NCBI GenBank assembly: GCA_900318375.1
Contig: ONKG01000011.1
Span: 54,385 to 118,384 of the forward strand
Origin: an uncultured Lachnospiraceae bacterium
GTDB taxonomy: Bacteria; Bacillota; Clostridia; Lachnospirales; Lachnospiraceae
DNA: 64,000 nucleotides
Direction: 5' to 3'
This document shows, in pieces, positions 27,035 to 35,631 of the stretch. The notes under the pieces were generated by a model. It saw nothing but the letters and a program-made list of their open reading frames with translations, was not told the DNA's origin and searched no databases. The first letter of the stretch is position 1; every line of letters begins with the position of its first letter. A program made the position numbers and the translations under genes.

Positions 27035-28336
27035 TTATTGTTCTTGCAGAGAAGTTACTGTATAAGATGTTTCAAGTGGAGTGATCACTTGGGAAATCAA
27101 CTCGTCGAGGGTCTCATAACCTGCCAATGTTCTGAAGGTGAAAACGCCGGGAACTGATACCTGTGCGCCGTCTCCCAGGGCTTCGCCTATAATCGGAATC
27201 GAGGGCTTGTGAGGATATTCAATCTGTCTGAAATCTGCGATTACATCGTTTGAATCATCGAGCAGGATGTTTTCAAAGCGGATGTAATAATAGTATTGCA
27301 TCTCTTCACCGGCGTCATTGATGTAATTTACACAGAACAGGCAGAACAGATAATTCTGCGTCTCCTGGGATGAAGCAAAATACATGCCTGCATCGTCGAG
27401 GGTGAACTGTTCATCCTCCTGGTACTCTTCATTCAGAAGAGACTTTGCAGCTTCACGAGCCTCTCCCATCACCCTTTCTCTGGCTTCACCAGGAAAATCC
27501 TCAATCCCTCCGGGAGTATCATACAGGCCGGATACCGTATATTGCTGCGAAAGCGAAGTCGGCATAATATGATAATCAGCTACGATACCGTCGAGATCAT
27601 AGTTATTATCAAAGGTGATGGAAACTTCTACCACATCTCCGTTGTGAAGGGCGGCGGAAGGTTCTGCCGTGAAGATCAGCGGATAATAACCATTATAATA
27701 AATCCGGGCCTCTCCTGCGCCGTTCTGTCCGGTAAATGAGACCGACAGATCTGCAAAAGGATCATACGGATTTGCTTCCGGAAGGCCTTCCGCAACGAGT
27801 GTGACAGGATCACATTCAAACGCCAGGTAAATACCCTGTTCCCGCATCTCTCTCCACACATCCTCGCCTAAATCTGCGTATACTGTTACAGTATCTCCGT
27901 TAGAAATCCCGGGCACGGGAAGCTCCTCGTTCTCCGCATTATCATCTATATCGCTGTCAATATCCGCGTCGTCTCTGCCCTCAGCTTTCTCCACATCGAT
28001 ATCATAGGACAAAGAAGCTATGACCTTGTCGACAAGAGATTCAGCATCCGCCTCACTCAAGGACGACTTCTTGGACAAAAGAGTCTGATTAAAATCCTCA
28101 CGGAATCCATCTTCATTAAAAACCGGTTTTGTAACGGCATATCCGTCAGCGCCCTGAATATCGATACTCAGATAAGGATCGAACCATACCACAGAAACCC
28201 GGGTTTTTACAGCCATAAAAATCGCGCATGCAATGATGCTGAACTGGATCAGAAGTATGAAGATAATAAAAGCCATTTTTCCCCCGGAAATATTACTTTC
28301 TTTTTCCGGAATCGGATAAGTACTCTTGGATAACAT
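27035..28336 (-). CDS. Membrane-anchored extracytoplasmic protein of unknown function
   Basis: A 433-residue protein with a short cytoplasmic N terminus, one membrane segment near residues 22-45 (AFIIFILLIQFSIIACAIFMAV) and a large outside part, acidic around residues 115-140. The rest has no motif I recognise: no catalytic triad, no repeats. A beta-rich segment (NGDTVTVYADLGEDVW, HNGDVVEVSITFDNNYDLDG) suggests one or two immunoglobulin- or PPIC-like folds, which is speculative. ATG 28336 has a GGGAG site about 12 nt upstream. It converges with the NlpC/P60 gene across the hairpin array and is divergent from the recombinase gene. Confidence 0.75.
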   Translation of the reverse strand: MLSKSTYPIPEKESNISGGKMAFIIFILLIQFSIIACAIFMAVKTRVSVVWFDPYLSIDIQGADGYAVTKPVFNEDGFREDFNQTLLSKKSSLSEADAESLVDKVIASLSYDIDVEKAEGRDDADIDSDIDDNAENEELPVPGISNGDTVTVYADLGEDVWREMREQGIYLAFECDPVTLVAEGLPEANPYDPFADLSVSFTGQNGAGEARIYYNGYYPLIFTAEPSAALHNGDVVEVSITFDNNYDLDGIVADYHIMPTSLSQQYTVSGLYDTPGGIEDFPGEARERVMGEAREAAKSLLNEEYQEDEQFTLDDAGMYFASSQETQNYLFCLFCVNYINDAGEEMQYYYYIRFENILLDDSNDVIADFRQIEYPHKPSIPIIGEALGDGAQVSVPGVFTFRTLAGYETLDELISQVITPLETSYTVTSLQEQ

Positions 28337-28471
28337 AGACTGCAGTTCTCCCGGTAATCGTCATGGTTGAAAACAACTCATATTTGCCGCTTTTGTGCGG
28401 CAGCTTCGTGTAGAAAAACGTTTAGAAAAACTTACAGTCTTATTATAGCATATTAATTCAGACTAATAAAA

Positions 28472-28516
28472 CAGACGCGGACCCCAATTCAGGAAATCCG
28501 CGCCTGCTGCTTTTTT
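28472..28516. terminator. Bidirectional terminator-like hairpin without an assigned gene
   Basis: Positions 28472-28481 pair with 28495-28504 (9 of 10 bp), followed on the plus strand by a run of seven T (about 28510-28516) and on the minus strand by TTTTATT. No annotated gene ends here in either direction, so it may end a small transcript from the AT-rich region to its right. Confidence 0.5.
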
Positions 28517-29067
28517 TGATACACCCTGCAAATGAAATACATAACCTCCAGGTGCCAGAATGAAGAAATATGTAAGACATACAGGGTGCATCCTATGCTG
28601 TATAAATAAACCATCCCTTCTGCCGCATAATTTCATCGCTGATATCATGATCCCCCCTTGCGGACTCAAGAAGAAACAACAGCATAGTTATTTGTCGTAA
28701 CAACGATTATTAATAATGCAGAAAATATTGAATCGCAATCATTTTCTCACCCCTTAATAATTCGTATGCTAAACAATTTTTATTTACCATACTGAGTACT
28801 GATTGTCAATACAGAATTTATCATTTTTACGTGATTTTGACGAATATTTAATATTATATTCAGATATTATGTAAGATTTAGACATGAATTTAAACAATGG
28901 GTTAAAAGCATACATCATTATTGCATATTTTTATATCCTGATGTATGAATAAACAGTAAGCCGGGAGGCATCAAATGCCGGGCTTACTCGAGCATTAGAG
29001 GTCATTTGACGATCGCACAATATGAGGAAGAAGCCATAAGCTTCGGATGCCTGGGCTTTACAAAATG

Positions 29068-29076
29068 TGTTATAAT
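29068..29076 (+). promoter_or_regulatory. Extended -10 promoter for the recombinase gene
   Basis: TGTTATAAT, a consensus TATAAT at 29071-29076 with the TGn extension, and no good -35 box. It lies 102 bases before the start codon at 29178. Confidence 0.6.
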
Positions 29077-29177
29077 CGGAAAACAGAAACATGAATTTTT
29101 GTGTACAGGGAATCATTACCACAAGTATTGATTCAACACAGAGGCAGGTACGAAAGGTATCTGCAGTCAGGGAGTAG

Positions 29178-30404
29178 ATGGATCACATGGCTGGAAAAGT
29201 CAATCAGAAAGACAGAAAAGCGGATGGCCGCACAGAAAAGTATTCCCGTGAACAGGAAATAAAAAATACCAAAAAGATGCGCGAAATCCTGGAGGAGCTT
29301 CCCCGCTTCTGCAGACAGTATTTTCGCGGAATCGAGGAATCGACAAGCGCTCGCACAAGGCTTGCCTATGCCTATGATCTTCGCATTTTTTTTGAATTTA
29401 TTGAAAACGAGAACAGCGCCATGAGGGGAACCGCTGTTTCTGATTATCCTGTCAGCATACTGGAGCAGATCAGCAAAGAGGATATTGAGGAGTTTATGGA
29501 ATATCTGACTTATTATGAAAATGACGGTCAGGTATTCACCAATGATGCCCGCGGGAAGGCCCGCAAGCTCTCTGCCGTCAGAAGCCTGTTCAAATATTTT
29601 TATACATCTGAACTTCTTTCGAAGGATGTGACGGCCCTTGTGCCGCTTCCCAGGCTCCGCGAAAAACCGATCATACGTCTGGATGCAGACGAGGTCAGCG
29701 ATATGCTTGAAAAAGCAGACACAGGAGCACAGCTCTCCAAAAACCAGCAGCGATTTCACGACAAGACGAGGCTCCGCGACATTGCAATGCTTACTCTTCT
29801 GCTCGGCACCGGAATCCGTGTCTCGGAGTGTGTCGGTCTTGATCTTGATGATCTGGATTTTAAAGAAAAAGGCATCCGTGTCCATCGAAAAGGCGGATAT
29901 GAATCTATCGTATATTTCGGCGACGAAGTCGAAAGTGCGATACAAAGCTATCTGGAGCAGAGACGGCAGATCATTCCCCGGGAAGGTCACGAAAAGGCCC
30001 TTTTTCTCTCCCTGCAGAACAGACGGATCACAGTGCGGGCTGTCGAGAACCTGGTCAAAAAATATGCCGGTCTTGCAACCTCACTCAAAAAGATCACTCC
30101 TCACAAACTGCGCAGCACCTACGGCACAAGCCTCTACAGGGCCACAGGAGACATCTATCTGGTTGCAGATGTGCTCGGCCATAAAGATGTCAATACGACC
30201 CGCAAACACTATGCAGCCATAGATGAGGACCGCCGCAAGAGCGCGCGTAACATCGTCCGCCTGCGTGATCAGCAGACCAAAGATTCCGGGGAAGATCCGT
30301 CTCTGCCGGACCTGTCCCTGCAGAACGCTGAGGATACTCCGGAGACACAAGATCAGCAGAATGAGCAGAATCTGCGGAATCAGCAGAATATGCAGAGCGA
30401 ATGA
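29178..30404 (+). CDS. Tyrosine-type recombinase/integrase (XerC/D-like)
   Basis: A 408-residue site-specific recombinase. The N-terminal SAM-like domain (ARTRLAYAYDLRIFFEFIE) precedes the catalytic domain, where the residues can be placed: Arg in GTGIRVSE, Lys in HRKGG, His and Arg in HKLRSTYG, His in GHKDVNTT and the nucleophile Tyr in KHYAAI. The last 40 residues are Gln/Asn-rich and probably disordered. It stands alone, with its own promoter and terminator and no adjacent excisionase, phage or conjugation gene, so it is either a housekeeping Xer-type recombinase or a solitary integrase. The start could also be ATG 29187. Confidence 0.88.
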   Translation: MDHMAGKVNQKDRKADGRTEKYSREQEIKNTKKMREILEELPRFCRQYFRGIEESTSARTRLAYAYDLRIFFEFIENENSAMRGTAVSDYPVSILEQISKEDIEEFMEYLTYYENDGQVFTNDARGKARKLSAVRSLFKYFYTSELLSKDVTALVPLPRLREKPIIRLDADEVSDMLEKADTGAQLSKNQQRFHDKTRLRDIAMLTLLLGTGIRVSECVGLDLDDLDFKEKGIRVHRKGGYESIVYFGDEVESAIQSYLEQRRQIIPREGHEKALFLSLQNRRITVRAVENLVKKYAGLATSLKKITPHKLRSTYGTSLYRATGDIYLVADVLGHKDVNTTRKHYAAIDEDRRKSARNIVRLRDQQTKDSGEDPSLPDLSLQNAEDTPETQDQQNEQNLRNQQNMQSE

Positions 30405-30431
30405 ATAATGCGAAGAGCGGATGAATAAGAA

Positions 30432-30477
30432 AAAAAGAACCGAAGCGATCCTGACCAGATCTGCTGCGGTTCTTTTT
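30432..30477 (+). terminator. Rho-independent terminator after the recombinase gene
   Basis: AAAAGAACCG (30433-30442) pairs with CGGTTCTTTT (30467-30476) around a loop that contains a further AAGC/GCT pairing; the T-run overlaps the right arm. It starts 28 bases after the stop codon. Confidence 0.85.
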
Positions 30478-30639
30478 ATTATTAAATATTTTTTATGAAA
30501 TAAGTATTTTAATATGCATTGTTTCTGAAGAATCCGACGTATCAGATGCTTTGTAACAAAGTACTATTTAACGAAGTGCTATTTAACGGAGTGCTATTTG
30601 AAGCATTATCCATATAATATCTGCTTCGCCGCTATGAAC

Positions 30640-32856
30640 TTACCTTGAATAGAACACTGTTTCAAACTCAGTGGTCTCGCCCTTGTAGTCCACACTGAAG
30701 ATCACTTTATAGGCATTGGATCGTTCATCGATCCGCTCATAAGTGACTTTTACATCTTTTGTAACATCTACACCGTCTTTTGTGACGGCATGCAGAATAT
30801 CGTTTTCCCTCAGAATATCCGCAAGATTATCCAGGTCCTTGAGGTCGAAGAAGGGGACAACGTAATCCAAAGTGATCTTTACGGAAGACTCTTTCCGGGA
30901 AGTACCGGTTTGACCTGAAGAACTGTCCTCATTGAGAGTCGGAGGCTCATAAATTATGAATGAGTCGCCGGCAGGTATTTCATCGCCGTCTTCTTCATTG
31001 AGAGCATTTGCTGCGGCACTCAATGCTTCTGCAGCAGCAGCCTCATCGGATTTTTCAGATGTGCTGCCTGTAGAAGCATTTTCCGCTGCCTGTTCGGAAA
31101 TCTTTTCTTCAGAAAAGACCTTTGCGTCAGTCATATCTTCGGAAACTGCCTCAGCACTGCTTTCTCCGGTCTGCTCTGCAGCTGCCTTGTCGGTACTGTC
31201 CTGTTTTTGCTCTGCGGCTGCCTCTTCAGTGCTGTTTTTTCCAGTCTGTTCTGCAGATGCCCCTTCAGAACTGTCCTGAGCTTGCTCTGAAGCCGCGTCG
31301 TCAGCTTTGTCAGCTGTTCCTGCATTCTTATCCGCCGCAGCCATTGCATCGGCTGTATCACCTTTCTGGGCCTTTTCAGAGCCATCCACGCCGGTGTCGG
31401 CAGCTTCGGACTCTTCTGCAGCGGCAGAGGTATCAGCCTCTTCGGTCTTTTCTGCGTCAACAGAAGTGTCAGCTTCGGCAGCCTTTTCCCCGGTATGATC
31501 AGCAGCGGCGGCCGCGTTGTCAGTGCTTTCCGCCGTCTCTGCTTCTTCCTGAACATTCTCAGAAGCTGTCTGAACCGCTTCTTCAGTCTCGCTGTCATCG
31601 TTCTTTTCTTCGGCAGCTGTTGCAGCGGTTTCTTCACTTCCCTGCACACCTGAAGCAGCAGCAGACTGATGGCTGCCGGGAATAAGATGATTGGTGTCTG
31701 CGGGCTTTCCAGCCTCTGCGAGGGCGACTGCCTGAATGCCGTCTATGCCGTCAAACCCGGCAGAAGCATTTTCTGTAGTGCCGGAAGAGGCAAGTGTCTC
31801 TTCCTGAGCGTCCTCTTTGCTTTCAGTTTCAGATGCGGAATTGTCTGTGTTGGATGTTCCGGCTGCAGAGGGATCAACGGATGTGGAGGATTCTGTTCCT
31901 TCTTCCGCGGAAGCAAGAGCGGTCTGCTCGGCCTCTTTTGCAGCGGCGATCCAGACTTCGGAAAATTCCATCATCTCGGATGCGGCCTTGATATCACCGG
32001 ATTCACTCAGCAGATACCAGTCTTCACCGTCCCGGACCATACCGGTGATCAGTGCGCCCTGTTCATCAAAATAATAATTTTTACCATCGATCTTGACCCA
32101 GCCCGAAGCCAGTACACCATCTTTGTCAAAATAATATTTGACACCGTCGATAGTCTTCCAGCCGCTGATACGGTTGCCGTCCTGATTCAGATAGAAAGTT
32201 TTATTGTCGATCGTAAGCCAGCCAATATGATAGGAACCGTCATTTTTAATATAACGCCATCTGCCGTCTTCCTCATACCACTCCGCAGGCCTGTACATGC
32301 CCCAGAAGGTTCCGCTGGCCAGATTGCCTCTGTAGACAGAAACACTGCCGCGGCTGGCGGGTGCCTCAAAATGATAGCAATAATACTGTCCGGCACTATA
32401 GGCACCATCTGAAGTGTTTTCGACAGAGCGCAGATGAGATTCTACGCTTCCATAATAATTTTTGAGCTCATAGTCCAGATAAGCAAGCTGTCCGTCGATA
32501 GTTGTATAATCGTATCCGTTGGAACGGCACCAGCTCTGGAGACGGCCGTAACGGCCGCCTGTCCACTGACACAGTCCATAGCTGCCGCCTCCCGCATTCC
32601 ATGCATGCGGATTGAAAGTGGATTCGCAGCGGATGTTGGCCATGATGCCGCAGGCGGCGGCCTCGTTGTATCCAAGTCTCTTTGTCAGATATTCAAAAAT
32701 ATAGTCAGCGTTTTCCGAGTATCCCGCAGCAGAAACCTCAATAATGCCGGGAGCTCCCAGGCCCATGACTCCGGCCATTGTTCCTGTCATAATAATTGCA
32801 GCAATGCGGCGGGCTGCTCTTGCTTTTTTACCGATCTTACATGTTCTGTTCGTCAA
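30640..32856 (-). CDS. Secreted phage-tail-lysozyme-like protein with cell-wall-binding repeats and long acidic repeat region
   Basis: A 738-residue surface protein. A signal peptide (about residues 1-45) is followed by a phage-tail lysozyme-type domain (AACGIMANIRCESTFNPHAW, GGGSYGLCQWTGGRYGRL; Glu in RCEST the likely catalytic acid), then four or five cell-wall/glucan-binding repeats of the GWxxIDGKxYYFDxxG type (about 200-290). Residues 305-640 are a low-complexity tract of Ala, Glu, Ser, Thr and Asp. The C-terminal 85 residues are a separate beta-rich module. TTG 32856 is the start: GAGGAG lies 8 nt upstream. It is probably a cell-wall hydrolase displayed on a long stalk. Confidence 0.9.
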   Translation of the reverse strand: MTNRTCKIGKKARAARRIAAIIMTGTMAGVMGLGAPGIIEVSAAGYSENADYIFEYLTKRLGYNEAAACGIMANIRCESTFNPHAWNAGGGSYGLCQWTGGRYGRLQSWCRSNGYDYTTIDGQLAYLDYELKNYYGSVESHLRSVENTSDGAYSAGQYYCYHFEAPASRGSVSVYRGNLASGTFWGMYRPAEWYEEDGRWRYIKNDGSYHIGWLTIDNKTFYLNQDGNRISGWKTIDGVKYYFDKDGVLASGWVKIDGKNYYFDEQGALITGMVRDGEDWYLLSESGDIKAASEMMEFSEVWIAAAKEAEQTALASAEEGTESSTSVDPSAAGTSNTDNSASETESKEDAQEETLASSGTTENASAGFDGIDGIQAVALAEAGKPADTNHLIPGSHQSAAASGVQGSEETAATAAEEKNDDSETEEAVQTASENVQEEAETAESTDNAAAAADHTGEKAAEADTSVDAEKTEEADTSAAAEESEAADTGVDGSEKAQKGDTADAMAAADKNAGTADKADDAASEQAQDSSEGASAEQTGKNSTEEAAAEQKQDSTDKAAAEQTGESSAEAVSEDMTDAKVFSEEKISEQAAENASTGSTSEKSDEAAAAEALSAAANALNEEDGDEIPAGDSFIIYEPPTLNEDSSSGQTGTSRKESSVKITLDYVVPFFDLKDLDNLADILRENDILHAVTKDGVDVTKDVKVTYERIDERSNAYKVIFSVDYKGETTEFETVFYSR

Positions 32857-33380
32857 ATAGATTGCTCCTCTCCGAATGTATTGTTGCCTCTAATAGATGT
32901 CAATACAACGTTGATGTGTATGAATGTAAATAGAATTATCTAAAAATTCGCACGACAAATAATCAGTCTACGACAACTACAGATTATATACAAAAATATT
33001 TAGAAATTCAACAAATTTTGTAACAATTCCGTAACTTTTCACATTTTTTACATTTTAAGCTTTTTTTATGATTTTACCGGATGATCCATGAACTATAAGC
33101 AAGTACTTATTTAAGCAGGCAATTAATAATTGAATAACAACTGAAAACTGCAGGGACATAATAGTCTTCGGTCAGCGAAAAATAGATTGATCATACTGGT
33201 CAGCTTTCTTGCCTGTGCCCTGTTGGTTTAACCGGAAACAAATTGACTGACTTGATAATATCGACTGCAGGAGTCATCCTCAAGCAATATCCTGCTTTGT
33301 TCATGTATGGAAACTCAAAAAAACAGCCGTTTTTTCCGTGTACTGGTGTATTGTCTTATAATGTCCCGGCACAGCAAGTG
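32857..33380. other. 524-base AT-rich gap with the lysozyme-like gene's leader and promoter
   Basis: The left 120 bases are the untranslated leader of the lysozyme-like gene (minus strand) and the promoter lies at 32983-33011. From about 33050 to the mazG stop codon at 33381 I see no gene, terminator or repeat that I can defend. Confidence 0.6.
32983..33011 (-). promoter_or_regulatory. Sigma-70-type promoter for the lysozyme-like gene
   Basis: On the minus strand TTGAAT (33011-33006), a 17-base spacer and consensus TATAAT (32988-32983). The predicted transcript start leaves an untranslated leader of roughly 120 bases, long enough for leader control. Confidence 0.8.
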
Positions 33381-34049
33381 TCAGTTTTTCTTCTCCATCT
33401 TGCGTTTTCTTGCCACGTTGATCAGCTCTTCTGCCTCGTCAAAAGCACGGAACAGATACTCTTCCTCCCATTCACGGCCGTGTTTTTCAAAATATTTGAT
33501 CTTCTGCCAGTCCACCAGGATCGCTCTGGAGTCATCAGGAATGTCTTTTTTCCGATCTGTGCTTTTTTTAGTGGGTTTTTCAGTGTATTTTTCAGCGTTT
33601 TTGTCAGTACATTTTTCAGCGTTTTCATCAGAAGAAACTATAGAGGTAATACAGGCGCTTTTATATGCTTCCGGCAGGTACTTGAGACTCTCTTCTCCGA
33701 ATACATGCGGATGACGGCGGATCATTTTTTTGTTAATACCGCGGATCACATCCTCCAAAGTAAAAAGACCTTCTTCTTCCGCGATCTGTGCATGCATGAC
33801 GACCTGAAGCAGAAGGTCTCCGAGCTCCTCGCGCAGGCTCTGCGTTTTCCCTGTATCTGAAAGAATATTGATACCGCAGACCACTTCTGCAGCCTCTTCC
33901 ACGCATGCCGCTTTCAGCGATTCATGGGTCTGGGCACGATCCCAGGGGCATCCGTCCGGGGCCCTAAGACGCGCGACAGTCTCCTGCAGCTCTTCCATTG
34001 CACTCCCGGTCTTTCTGTTTTTTATGTCTTCATCATGTGGATTAATCAT
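33381..34049 (-). CDS. mazG: Nucleoside triphosphate pyrophosphohydrolase MazG
   Basis: A 222-residue house-cleaning enzyme hydrolysing NTPs to NMP and PPi. Hallmarks are APDGCPWDRAQTHESL, the metal-binding EEAAEVV and ELGDLLLQVVMHAQIAEEE, and RHPHVFG. It holds one MazG domain rather than two. The second half has a Lys/Glu/Thr-rich insertion with short repeats (DENAEKCTDKNAEKYTEK) before the terminal helix. The frame is open to an ATG at 34157 inside the upstream gene; I prefer ATG 34049, which avoids the overlap and follows AGGAGG at 34069-34064, although the spacing is long (14 nt). Confidence 0.92.
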   Translation of the reverse strand: MINPHDEDIKNRKTGSAMEELQETVARLRAPDGCPWDRAQTHESLKAACVEEAAEVVCGINILSDTGKTQSLREELGDLLLQVVMHAQIAEEEGLFTLEDVIRGINKKMIRRHPHVFGEESLKYLPEAYKSACITSIVSSDENAEKCTDKNAEKYTEKPTKKSTDRKKDIPDDSRAILVDWQKIKYFEKHGREWEEEYLFRAFDEAEELINVARKRKMEKKN

Positions 34050-34080
34050 ATCTGTAGGAATGACCTCCTGGATTTGTTCA

Positions 34081-34674
34081 TTATTCCCGGATATTGCCCT
34101 CGAGGATATTTTTCTGAATAAGCTGATCAATGTATGCGAACAGTGTTTCGGATCCAAGGCGGGTTTTTATCTGGCGGCCGTAGATTTGCTTCGATGAGAC
34201 CTTGTGGCTGCGCCAGTCGCCGCCTCCGTTGGAATCATTGAGGATAAGGGGCTGAAGGTTGTCCATGGCATGGGCGTATTTGGACTCGGGCGTCTCACAG
34301 GCTTCAAATTCGTCAAACAGGTCGATGAGCTCCTGTTTCTGATCCTCGGGAAGGATCGAGAAGATCCTCTCTTTTGCAGCGTCCTCTCTCTCCTTCTGTG
34401 TGGCAAGTCCTTCCTCGTCATAGGCGTAAGTATCACCGGCATCGATTTCCACAATGTCGTGGATCAGGCACATCAGCATCACTTTTGCTATATCCACCTT
34501 CTCGTTAGCGTATTCGCGCAGAAGATAAGACATGATCGCCATATGCCAGGCATGTTCCGCGTCATTCTCATTTCTGCCATTCTGCGACAAGTGCGTCTGT
34601 CGGAAGATGTTTTTTTCCTTGTCTATTTCCAGCGCAAAAGCCAGCTGCTTTTCAAGGCGTTCGTTTCTATCCAT
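34081..34674 (-). CDS. HD-domain hydrolase (YfbR/HD_3-like phosphohydrolase)
   Basis: A 197-residue metal-dependent phosphohydrolase. The HD residues are visible: His in NDAEHAWHMAIMS, the HD pair in CLIHDIVEIDAGDTYAYD and a later conserved Asp in YAHAMDNLQPLIL. It resembles HD_3 proteins and the 5'-nucleotidase YfbR; a nucleotide substrate is likely but not proven. Downstream lies mazG, a nucleotide pyrophosphatase (31-base gap), and upstream a HAD phosphatase, so the three form a small phosphohydrolase operon on the minus strand. Confidence 0.85.
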   Translation of the reverse strand: MDRNERLEKQLAFALEIDKEKNIFRQTHLSQNGRNENDAEHAWHMAIMSYLLREYANEKVDIAKVMLMCLIHDIVEIDAGDTYAYDEEGLATQKEREDAAKERIFSILPEDQKQELIDLFDEFEACETPESKYAHAMDNLQPLILNDSNGGGDWRSHKVSSKQIYGRQIKTRLGSETLFAYIDQLIQKNILEGNIRE

Positions 34675-34707
34675 CGTTTCACTGTTCTCCTGAACACATT
34701 TTCGTTG

Positions 34708-35499
34708 TTACTTTTCATCCACCGGATCAAACCAACCATGGGCTTGACAGACTTTGTAGATACCGTCATCTATATTGGCAGGTGATATTTCGTCCGCCAT
34801 GGCTTTGAGGTCAGGGTGGGCGTTTCCGACAGCGATCTTGTAGAATTCCGGAGCAAACATGTCTTCGTCATTGGTGTCGTCGCCGAATACCACAACATCC
34901 TCATAGGAGCCGCCCAGAAGCTCCAGCATGCGGTTTATGCCGGCTCTCTTATCATCATGCTGGACAATGGTGTAGTCAGGCTCAAAATTGACATACCCGA
35001 GTTCTTCAGGGAAAGGAAGACGGCGGCGCTCCTCTTCTGTCGTCGCTGTGTAAAGTTTATAGATCGCACCGAAGTCGGCCGGGTCAAAGTCCGGGTCAAT
35101 GATATAGGTAGTGGGCTCGCGGCGGGGCCCAACCTGATCATAGAAGGTAAAATCCTTTGCGTAGACTTTCTGGGAATCATCTACTGCAGCAAGAATACCA
35201 ATGCCGTGATCTACACAGTAATGATAAAGCCAGAGTGCTTTTTCAAAATCGATAGGACGATTTTCAACCAGCTTTTTATCGATGACAATACCCATACCGC
35301 CGTTGCAGACCATGTTGTCAAAATCATGCTCATCAAAAAATTTCCGTGCTTTGTAGTGGGCGCGTCCGGTATTGATGGCAACAAAGTGGCCTGCAGCTCT
35401 GAGTTTTTTGAGCGCGTCATGGGCAGAGGGAACGATCTTCCCTGTGGCGCGGTCCGTCAGAGTTCCGTCTATGTCAAAAAAGAAGTATTTTTTTCTCAT
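34708..35499 (-). CDS. Cof-type HAD-IIB hydrolase
   Basis: A 263-residue HAD phosphatase with a C2 cap. Motif I is FFDIDGTLTD at residues 7-16 (nucleophile and acid/base Asp), motif II is INTGRA, and motif IV VVFGDDTNDEDMF supplies the metal-binding Asp residues; the conserved Gly-Asp-Asp and the later SPANIDDGIYKV are standard. These enzymes dephosphorylate sugar phosphates or cofactors such as FMN and PLP; the substrate cannot be told. It is the first gene of the HAD-HD-mazG group, 33 bases upstream of the HD gene. Confidence 0.9.
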   Translation of the reverse strand: MRKKYFFFDIDGTLTDRATGKIVPSAHDALKKLRAAGHFVAINTGRAHYKARKFFDEHDFDNMVCNGGMGIVIDKKLVENRPIDFEKALWLYHYCVDHGIGILAAVDDSQKVYAKDFTFYDQVGPRREPTTYIIDPDFDPADFGAIYKLYTATTEEERRRLPFPEELGYVNFEPDYTIVQHDDKRAGINRMLELLGGSYEDVVVFGDDTNDEDMFAPEFYKIAVGNAHPDLKAMADEISPANIDDGIYKVCQAHGWFDPVDEK

Positions 35500-35570
35500 T
35501 TGCTTTTTTCCTTTAGTCAGTAATCTCTCAATATTTATATTTCTATTTTTTATTAAAATTTCTATATTTT

Positions 35571-35619
35571 AGTGAAAACAGCTCAAATGAACTGCCTGGA
35601 AAAGGTTTCATTTGAGCTG
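35571..35619 (-). terminator. Rho-independent terminator after lysA
   Basis: Positions 35579-35591 and 35607-35619 form a perfect 13-bp stem; on the minus strand it is followed by TTTTC. It begins 13 bases after the lysA stop codon. Confidence 0.9.
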
Positions 35620-35631
35620 CTGTCGATAAAA

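Larger units (their letters stand above)
28337..29177. other. 841-base AT-rich intergenic region with several hairpins and promoter-like sites
   Basis: No convincing gene. On the minus strand a TATAAT (28442-28447) with a poor -35 may drive the 27035-28336 gene, and a 6-bp hairpin (28385-28390 with 28397-28402) lies in its leader. Further right are a terminator-like hairpin, a structured inverted repeat at 28522-28588 (7-bp outer stem, 6-bp inner stem 28538-28543 with 28569-28574), a 400-base AT-rich stretch, and a hairpin at about 28956-28987 (7-bp outer stem, 4-bp inner stem). The recombinase promoter is at the right end. Confidence 0.6.

Noticed and set aside
28463-28648. Possible 61-codon minus-strand gene with a GGGGGG site before ATG 28648
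   Set aside because: The coding part contains the terminator-like hairpin and the inverted repeat, which explains the sequence better; the peptide has no family features.
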